A stretch of 64,000 nt of DNA from Streptomyces morookaense (lineage in GTDB: Bacteria > Actinomycetota > Actinomycetes > Streptomycetales > Streptomycetaceae), in contig NZ_JABBXF010000030.1 of assembly GCF_013030945.1 (NCBI RefSeq), positions 1 to 64,000 of the forward strand, in the 5' to 3' direction. The position numbers and the translations under genes were made by a program. The notes under the pieces are model-generated. The model was not told where the DNA came from. It ran no database searches and saw only the letters and a program-made list of their open reading frames with translations. Below are positions 59,388 through 64,000 of the stretch, in pieces (position 1 is the first letter of the stretch; every line of letters starts with the position of its first letter).

Positions 59388-62036
59388 ATGAGACCGGTCT
59401 TCAGGAGACCGACCCGAGTGGCCCTTGCCGGTGTGCTGGCCACGACTGTCGTGGTGGGGGTCGCCGCCCCCGCGGCGCTGGCCGTACCATCGCCCACGCC
59501 TCGGCCCGGCCTCGAAGAGGCTGCACAGGCGCATGTAAGCGCGGTCCGCACCGGTACCGCGGCCCCCGCTGACGCGAACAGCATGAAGGCGTTCCCGGCG
59601 TGGGCCACCGTCGAGGAGTACGGGCAATTCCTCGACATGCTGCGCACCGAATACGGCAAGTCCTCCAAGGACAGCCACTTCTCCGTCGACTTCCAGCTCG
59701 AGGGGGACACCAAGGTCTCCCTGTGGTTCAGGCGCGCGGACCTCTACTTCGAAGGCTGGACAACCGGCAGCACGTACTACTACTTCAAGGACGCGCAGGT
59801 GCCGCCCGCCGTCAAGTCGGCCGAGTTGCGTCTCAAAGATCTCGGCTTCGGCGCCGGCTATGACGCCCTGGGTGTCAAGGAAGGGCGCACGCTCGGGCAG
59901 ACGTCGTTCCAGACGGCGCTCGTCGCCATGGGCAACGCGGAGAAGAAGCTGAAGGAGCCGAAGGGGTTCCCGAAGGAGCAGCTCGGGGATCTCATTCTGC
60001 TCGGCCCGGAAATGGCCCGGTTCGACCTGTACGCAAGTGCCGTCAAGAAGAAGTGGGACAACGGGGGTTTGGAGGTCCCGTCGCATCTCATCGAAACCAT
60101 CAAGAGCTGGGACGATCTCACCAAACTCGCGGCCGGCAAGGACGAGACCGTCATCATCAACAACAAGAAGGTGACTAAGGAGCTGGCCGAGAAGATCCTC
60201 GGGAAGGACGGAGCCCGCTGGCGGCCCTCCGGCGGGGAGAGCACCGGCGGCCGCGTCTCGTGCGCAAAGAACTCCGGAAAGCGGTCCAAGCGTTCCGTCG
60301 ATCCGTGTGCAGAGGCGGTGGCTGCGGGTCAGCTGCTGGAAGAGCGTGTCGAGGAGCGTGCGAAGGAGCTCTGCGACGGCTCAAGCGGGGCCTCGTGCCT
60401 GGGAACGGTGGACTGGGAGAAGGTCCGCAAGAACCTCAGGGCGGACGCCGAGGATCTGGTGGAGAAGAAACTCCGCACTGTCGGCGACGTCAAGGACATC
60501 ACGCTCGGCAAGGACCTCTCTGCAGCCCTGGGCGACGCCTCCGGCTTCTACCTGCCGTACGACAAGACCCGCGAGGCCGTGTCCGGGACCTCCGGTTCGG
60601 ACAGCGGCCACTCGGGCATCGACGCGGCGAAGCTGGGGGACGCGGCGGGCAAGGCCATGTGGATCAAGGGCGTTGCCGACGCCTTCACGTCCGACAGCAG
60701 CGACCTGGAGAAGGCCGCGGCGCTCACCGCGATGATGCCTGCGGTGGGCAACCTCATGCAGCTGTCGTCCGACGCGGTCGAGCAGGACTGGACCCACCTC
60801 GGCTTCGACGCGACGTTCGTGCTGCTGGAGGGCATCGAGTTCCTGGGCCTGGAGGCGGCCGGCCCGGCCGGATGGGCCGTGGCGGCAGTCGAGTTCATCG
60901 TGGACCAGTTCATCGGCTTCGCGAAGAAGGACGCGGAAAAGGCCGCGATGCTGGACACGATGCAACAGCGCTGGCACGACGGCGTCATGCGTGTCGTCTC
61001 GGACACCGGCGACAAGGGCTGGATGGCAAGCGGCGGTGCCCGCACCGTCGTGCAGTCCGCAGTGGCCATGATGCAGACGATCGAGGTCCAGCGCGCCACG
61101 GCCAAGGGCCTGGCCCGCGTCATCGACACCGCCGACGCCTCCGGAAGGATCCCGGACGGTACGGACCTGAGCAAGCAGACCTGGGCGGGCGACAAGCAGT
61201 TCGCCGCCGCCGACGCCAAGGCCGACGCCCTGTCCACAAGGTCCGTCACCGAGATCCGCAAGGCGGTGGCCCGCAGCCTCACGGAGAAGCTCAACAAACT
61301 CTGGGAGGACAAGGGCACGCAGGCGAAGTTCGTGACCCCGTTCGGGGAGAGGTGGGCCGAGCTGAGCTACGACGGTCACATCGACGGCCGTGCCCGCAAG
61401 GAAGTGGCCTGCGACTTCACCAGCCCCCAGGTGCACGGGGAATGGTACGACGAACACGCCTGTGCAATCTGGAACTTCACCCCGAAGCCCATCGACGCCG
61501 CAGAGGTCGAGAAGGCCCTCAAGGGCATGGGCTGGGTGGACGCCGGGTTCCTGCCCTTCGACACCCCCATCCTGCTGCAGACCACCGGCAGGTATCTCAC
61601 CGCCGATGTGAACGGCAAGAAGCTGGCGCACACCGACAAGGTCACCGGAGACGGGACGCAGACCTTCACGTATCACCGCAACGGGCAACTGAGCACCGGC
61701 GACGGCCAGTGGTGCATGGAGTCCCAGAGCAAGAACATCGGCGAGCCCTACGGCGCTTGGGGCGAGGTCGCTCTGGCCGCATGCCAGAACAAGCCCACCC
61801 AACGGTGGCAGCTCGAGCCGGACAACCGGATCACCAACGTCGGCAACGGAACGTTCCTCGCCGTCGAGGCGGAACTGGACCCGGACGAGGACTGTGACGG
61901 CTGGGACCACATCTGCACCACCTACCGTCCCAAGGACCGCGTGGTCACCAACGACGTGGACCCGGGGCGCAACGGGCGCCACCGCGACTACGAGACCTGG
62001 CAGGCGGTCACGCCACCCCCGGCGCAGCGACGCTGA
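59388..62036 (+). CDS. secreted modular AB-toxin-like protein: RIP domain, furin-like loop, diphtheria-type T domain, ricin-B-like lectin end
   Basis: This 882-residue protein starts at ATG 59388 (GAAGAAGAG upstream; ATG 59373 is an alternative). The Sec signal ends near AALAVPS (residue 33). Residues 95-250 match ribosome-inactivating proteins: [17 protein letters not shown] (Tyr120), FGAGYDAL (Tyr159), [11 protein letters not shown] (Glu208, Arg211) and SWDDLTKL (Trp241), equivalent to ricin Tyr80, Tyr123, Glu177/Arg180, Trp211. Cys292 and Cys307 flank a basic RSKR (299-302), as in the cleavage loop of diphtheria toxin. Residues about 337-520 resemble its translocation domain, with [19 protein letters not shown] and two hydrophobic helices (473-492, 495-512). 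The region 535-720 is unknown. A beta-trefoil-like end has [13 protein letters not shown] and [13 protein letters not shown] (QxW). It is a single gene with its own terminator. Domain calls are by eye. Confidence 0.85.
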   Translation: MRPVFRRPTRVALAGVLATTVVVGVAAPAALAVPSPTPRPGLEEAAQAHVSAVRTGTAAPADANSMKAFPAWATVEEYGQFLDMLRTEYGKSSKDSHFSVDFQLEGDTKVSLWFRRADLYFEGWTTGSTYYYFKDAQVPPAVKSAELRLKDLGFGAGYDALGVKEGRTLGQTSFQTALVAMGNAEKKLKEPKGFPKEQLGDLILLGPEMARFDLYASAVKKKWDNGGLEVPSHLIETIKSWDDLTKLAAGKDETVIINNKKVTKELAEKILGKDGARWRPSGGESTGGRVSCAKNSGKRSKRSVDPCAEAVAAGQLLEERVEERAKELCDGSSGASCLGTVDWEKVRKNLRADAEDLVEKKLRTVGDVKDITLGKDLSAALGDASGFYLPYDKTREAVSGTSGSDSGHSGIDAAKLGDAAGKAMWIKGVADAFTSDSSDLEKAAALTAMMPAVGNLMQLSSDAVEQDWTHLGFDATFVLLEGIEFLGLEAAGPAGWAVAAVEFIVDQFIGFAKKDAEKAAMLDTMQQRWHDGVMRVVSDTGDKGWMASGGARTVVQSAVAMMQTIEVQRATAKGLARVIDTADASGRIPDGTDLSKQTWAGDKQFAAADAKADALSTRSVTEIRKAVARSLTEKLNKLWEDKGTQAKFVTPFGERWAELSYDGHIDGRARKEVACDFTSPQVHGEWYDEHACAIWNFTPKPIDAAEVEKALKGMGWVDAGFLPFDTPILLQTTGRYLTADVNGKKLAHTDKVTGDGTQTFTYHRNGQLSTGDGQWCMESQSKNIGEPYGAWGEVALAACQNKPTQRWQLEPDNRITNVGNGTFLAVEAELDPDEDCDGWDHICTTYRPKDRVVTNDVDPGRNGRHRDYETWQAVTPPPAQRR

Positions 62037-62048
62037 CCGTTGCAACCT

Positions 62049-62093
62049 CGGCTGGGCTCTTACGGGTTCCGTCAACCCGTAAGAGCCCAGCCG
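62049..62093 (+). terminator. strong hairpin terminator of the AB-toxin-like gene
   Basis: A perfect 20-base stem, from CGGCTGGGCTC (62049) through TACGGGTT (62068), pairs with AACCCGTAAGAG to CCCAGCCG (62074-62093); the loop is CCGTC. It starts 12 bases after the stop codon. Confidence 0.9.
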
Positions 62094-62495
62094 GGGTCCT
62101 CGCAGCATCCGTCCTGACGGCGAAACAACTCGTTTGCGTGAGATCCAGGTAATCGTTGGCTGTTGGCGAGAGCTGCAACCTGATCACCCGAACGCAGTAG
62201 TGCAACGTGGCTGCCGATGTCCTGGCGGTCCATGTGGAGGACAGCGCAAGCTCATGCGAAGCCCGTCAGTGTCTGTGAACCCTGACGGGATCTTGCAGAA
62301 CCGGAAAGCCGAGGCCGCTTCTACCCGAGATCGACCCCTGCGCCAGATTTACCAACAGCGTCCCTACACGGGGTGCGGCCGCCTAACGTCGGCCGGCCGA
62401 CCACTACTTCGCGCGTGCGGCTGTCTCGACCCGGATACCGCCAAGGGGTTCGTGGGTCAGCACTGATCCGCCCCTCCCGTCAGCCGAGGACAACT
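62094..62495. other. intergenic region with no supported gene
   Basis: Short open frames only, with no codon bias or recognisable product. It separates the toxin-like gene from the decayed small-gene cluster. Confidence 0.4.
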
Positions 62496-62661
62496 TCAGA
62501 AAACCGGGCTGGTGTGAAGGTTGTCCACCAGATCGGCATCGGTCAACGGCGGGTCCCGCCGCAAGGGGTAGGCGAGTCGACCGTTGGGTATCTGGCGACT
62601 CCCCCTCCCCAGCCTCCCTGCGACCGTCGCGACCGGTGACGATCACGCGCACTTCTTCCAT
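62496..62661 (-). pseudogene. decayed copy of a small protein family (copy 1)
   Basis: ATG at 62661 gives MEEVRVIVTGRDGRREA, then about 65 codons are missing relative to the copy at 62984-63387. The frame shifts to PNGRLAYPLRRDPPLTDADL and ends at TGA (62496) after a different C-terminus. The family looks like a small actinobacterial hypothetical protein. The order with the fragment directly upstream repeats at the window edge. Confidence 0.55.
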
Positions 62662-62760
62662 CAGATATCGGCAGCCCGTGGCCCCTATCAGCATGCGAGC
62701 GATCTCCAGACCCGCGTCGAGCGCACTGAGCCTGGCAGGATCACGCTCGTCATCGAGCAC
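62662..62760 (-). pseudogene. C-terminal fragment of a second small family (copy 1)
   Basis: It reads LDDERDPARLSALDAGLEIA, then runs without a stop into the following pseudogene. A related C-terminus (LDDQRDPVRLSAFDLDLEIA) with a proper stop is present at the right edge (63909-64000). At the DNA level, 62700-62760 and 63935-63995 match with about ten mismatches over 61 bases. Confidence 0.5.
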
Positions 62761-62983
62761 TACGACATGGAACCAGTTTCTTGGTGTTGCTAATCAGCCA
62801 TCGGATTCCGCCCCGGGACTCCACTTCCAACCCTCAAGGCCGGACTGCAACCACCATCACGCCGATCTCGTGGTCCTGCAGGAAGTCCACGCCCGCCTCC
62901 CAAACCCTTCGAGTATTACTGCTTGATGCCGTTGAAATAGCCGAAGAGACCCCACCGGTGACGGATCCGGCGAGGCCTCATGG

Positions 62984-63387
62984 CTACTTGTTCGGGAACC
63001 TGAAGAATCGCATCACCGCTCGGCGCTGGTCTTCGACCGTACCCACTTCAGGGAGCTGGGCAGACGCGAAAATATCCACTAGGTCAGCATCGGTCAACGG
63101 TGGATCCCGCCGCACGGCGTAGGCGAGCCGGCCGTTGGACATTGGGCGCCCCGTCCCTGACGGGAAGACCATGGGGCGTGCCCCCTGGCAGCGGAGGAGG
63201 AGCCCTTCTCCTTCAAGGCGCAGCGCACGGCCTTGAGGCACTCGAAAAGATCCACATCCGGATGAACGGTAGTCGTCCCATCGGCCCAGACGAGCTTGAT
63301 GCCCGGTGTGCCAGAGTCCTCAACCTCAAGAACCACGGTCTCCCGGCGACCATCACGACCGGCAGCAATCAGGCGCATTTCTTCCAT
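62984..63387 (-). pseudogene. small conserved hypothetical protein with a single frameshift (copy 2)
   Basis: ATG at 63387 gives MEEMRLIAAGRDGRRETVVL, then GTPGIKLVWADGTTTVHPDV and DLFECLKAVRCALKEKG. Near 63204 a one-base loss in a G run shifts the frame, after which LLLRCQGARPMVFPSGTGRP, NGRLAYAVRRDPPLTDADLV and VEDQRRAVMRFFRFPNK continue to a stop at 62984. Restoring one G would give an intact protein of about 133 residues. It could be recently inactivated, or a sequencing error. Confidence 0.65.
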
Positions 63388-63540
63388 CACAGCTCCAGTG
63401 GACGACAGTTCGGGTTTGGCAGCCGCACACCGTTGATCCAGCCCGAGTCGATACGCTCCGCTCTCACGCCAGTGCCCCGCCTCACTGCAGGCGCTGCACT
63501 GGGATTCAAACCGACCGCCCTTATCGATAGCGGCGGAAAC

Positions 63541-63762
63541 TCACTCGACCCACTCGATCTCCCACTGCGAGGACTCTACAAACGATTCGAGCGCCGCTAT
63601 ATCCACCCAGCAGTCACCCCCGTCGGCCGACTCGGACAGGTCACCAACGAGGAAGATGTAATACCCACCTGTAACATCGGAATCGTCATGGGGTTTCACA
63701 AAACAACCTTCATAAAACCCCGAAAGGGTACACCCGCACCTCTCCAGTTCAATTCTTGTCAT
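63541..63762 (-). CDS. small acidic protein, possible immunity protein
   Basis: This 73-residue protein starts MTRIELERCGCTLSGFYEGC, continues GGYYIFLVGDLSESADGGD, and ends SQWEIEWVE. It is strongly acidic, with three or four Cys, in clearly lower-G+C DNA than the rest of the window. Its ATG lies within the last 14 bases of the upstream reading frame (63749-63922). Size, charge and coupling resemble immunity genes of polymorphic toxins. No family is recognised. Confidence 0.5.
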   Translation of the reverse strand: MTRIELERCGCTLSGFYEGCFVKPHDDSDVTGGYYIFLVGDLSESADGGDCWVDIAALESFVESSQWEIEWVE

Positions 63763-63922
63763 TTGTTACCGCCGAGAGTGAGACGTGATTGTTGGCCAAA
63801 GGCTTTCCGACTTCATCAAAGACCTCAAAATGCACGTGCGGCCCATCGGGCCAGTGACCTCCCACGAGTGAATCGGGGTCGACGCGGAACCCGCGACGCT
63901 TGTCAGCGCTACGTCGTCTCCC
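63749..63922 (-). pseudogene. possible polymorphic-toxin C-terminal fragment
   Basis: The 57-codon open stretch after an in-frame TGA (63923-63925) reads FRVDPDSLVGGHWPDGPHVH, then FEVFDEVGKPLANNHVSLSA and NDKN. The His-rich GGHWPDGPHVHF pattern resembles C-termini of Rhs-type toxin domains. It lacks a start codon and a delivery domain, so it is a fragment at best. It is coupled to the small acidic gene. Confidence 0.35.
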
Positions 63923-64000
63923 TCAGCCTGCGGGCGATCTCCAGATCCAGGTCGAATGCGCTGAGTCTGACAGGATCACGCTGGTCGTCGAGCACGACGA
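63909..64000 (-). CDS. C-terminus of a small hypothetical protein, continuing past the right edge
   Basis: The frame from the edge reads VVLDDQRDPVRLSAFDLDLE, IARRLRETT and stops at TAG 63909-63911. It is related to the fragment at 62662-62760. The rest lies outside the window. Confidence 0.45.
   Translation of the reverse strand, partial: VVLDDQRDPVRLSAFDLDLEIARRLRETT

Noticed and set aside
63487..63530. tRNA-like GGATTCAAACCGACC segment
   Set aside because: The flanking bases do not form a T-stem and no cloverleaf can be drawn; not a tRNA.
1..64000. CRISPR arrays and rRNA genes
   Set aside because: No regularly spaced direct repeats and no rRNA-like sequence were seen.

Overview
The window is high-G+C actinobacterial DNA, almost certainly from a Streptomyces chromosome. 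The evidence is the strong third-position G/C bias of the genes, frequent GTG starts and ATGA/GTGA coupled overlaps, a rodlin gene, a LAxTG (sortase-E type) surface protein with a thioester domain, mycothiol-type enzyme remnants, and two copies of a repeat familiar from Streptomyces intergenic regions.

Left part (1-30 kb), accessory genes. The edge holds a secreted Pro/Gly/Ala-rich protein and a lipoprotein trypsin. Next is a lasso-peptide-like block (1.8-6.4 kb): asparagine-synthetase-like protein, PqqD/RRE-like protein, MauE-thioredoxin fusion, B2-like protein and a frameshifted S9 peptidase. Its cyclase-like, B2-like and S9 products all seem to lack catalytic residues. Then come a pentapeptide-repeat protein, an IS5-type transposase beside a broken maleylpyruvate-isomerase-like gene, and housekeeping-type accessory enzymes (methyltransferase, SDR, LURP-one protein, P450, amidase-domain protein, GNAT, epimerase, two VOC proteins, SpoIIE-type phosphatase, alpha/beta hydrolase). 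Between them lie remnants of an S26 peptidase/ABC ATPase pair and a lantibiotic dehydratase. A same-strand block at 23.3-29.5 kb has two unrecognised proteins flanking a HopA1-family protein, then a secreted NucA/NucB-type nuclease with a small downstream partner.

Centre (30.7-49.3 kb), a Streptomyces-type contractile injection system (CIS). The order is sheath, inner tube, T4-baseplate/chaperone-like protein, DUF6760 protein, a roughly 1640-residue low-complexity protein, second tube-like protein, LysM hub protein, VgrG-like spike, PAAR tip, gp25, baseplate J, tail protein I, two single-pass membrane proteins (one CisA-like with zinc ribbons and a discoidin-like domain), a DUF4255 cap-type protein and an AbiEii-like nucleotidyltransferase. 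No AAA+ ATPase and no conventional tape measure are present; the giant protein occupies the tape-measure position.

Right part (49.4-64 kb). A serine hydrolase and an S9 peptidase precede an IclR-regulated CoA-ester operon (two family III CoA transferases, two acyl-CoA dehydrogenases), closed by a strong terminator. Next is a secreted 882-residue protein that looks like a modular AB toxin: a ricin-A-like ribosome-inactivating domain, a Cys-flanked RSKR loop, a diphtheria-toxin-like translocation domain and a ricin-B-like lectin end. I regard this as the most notable gene in the window. The last 1.9 kb, partly of lower G+C, contains tandem decayed small genes and a possible toxin-tail/immunity pair running off the edge.
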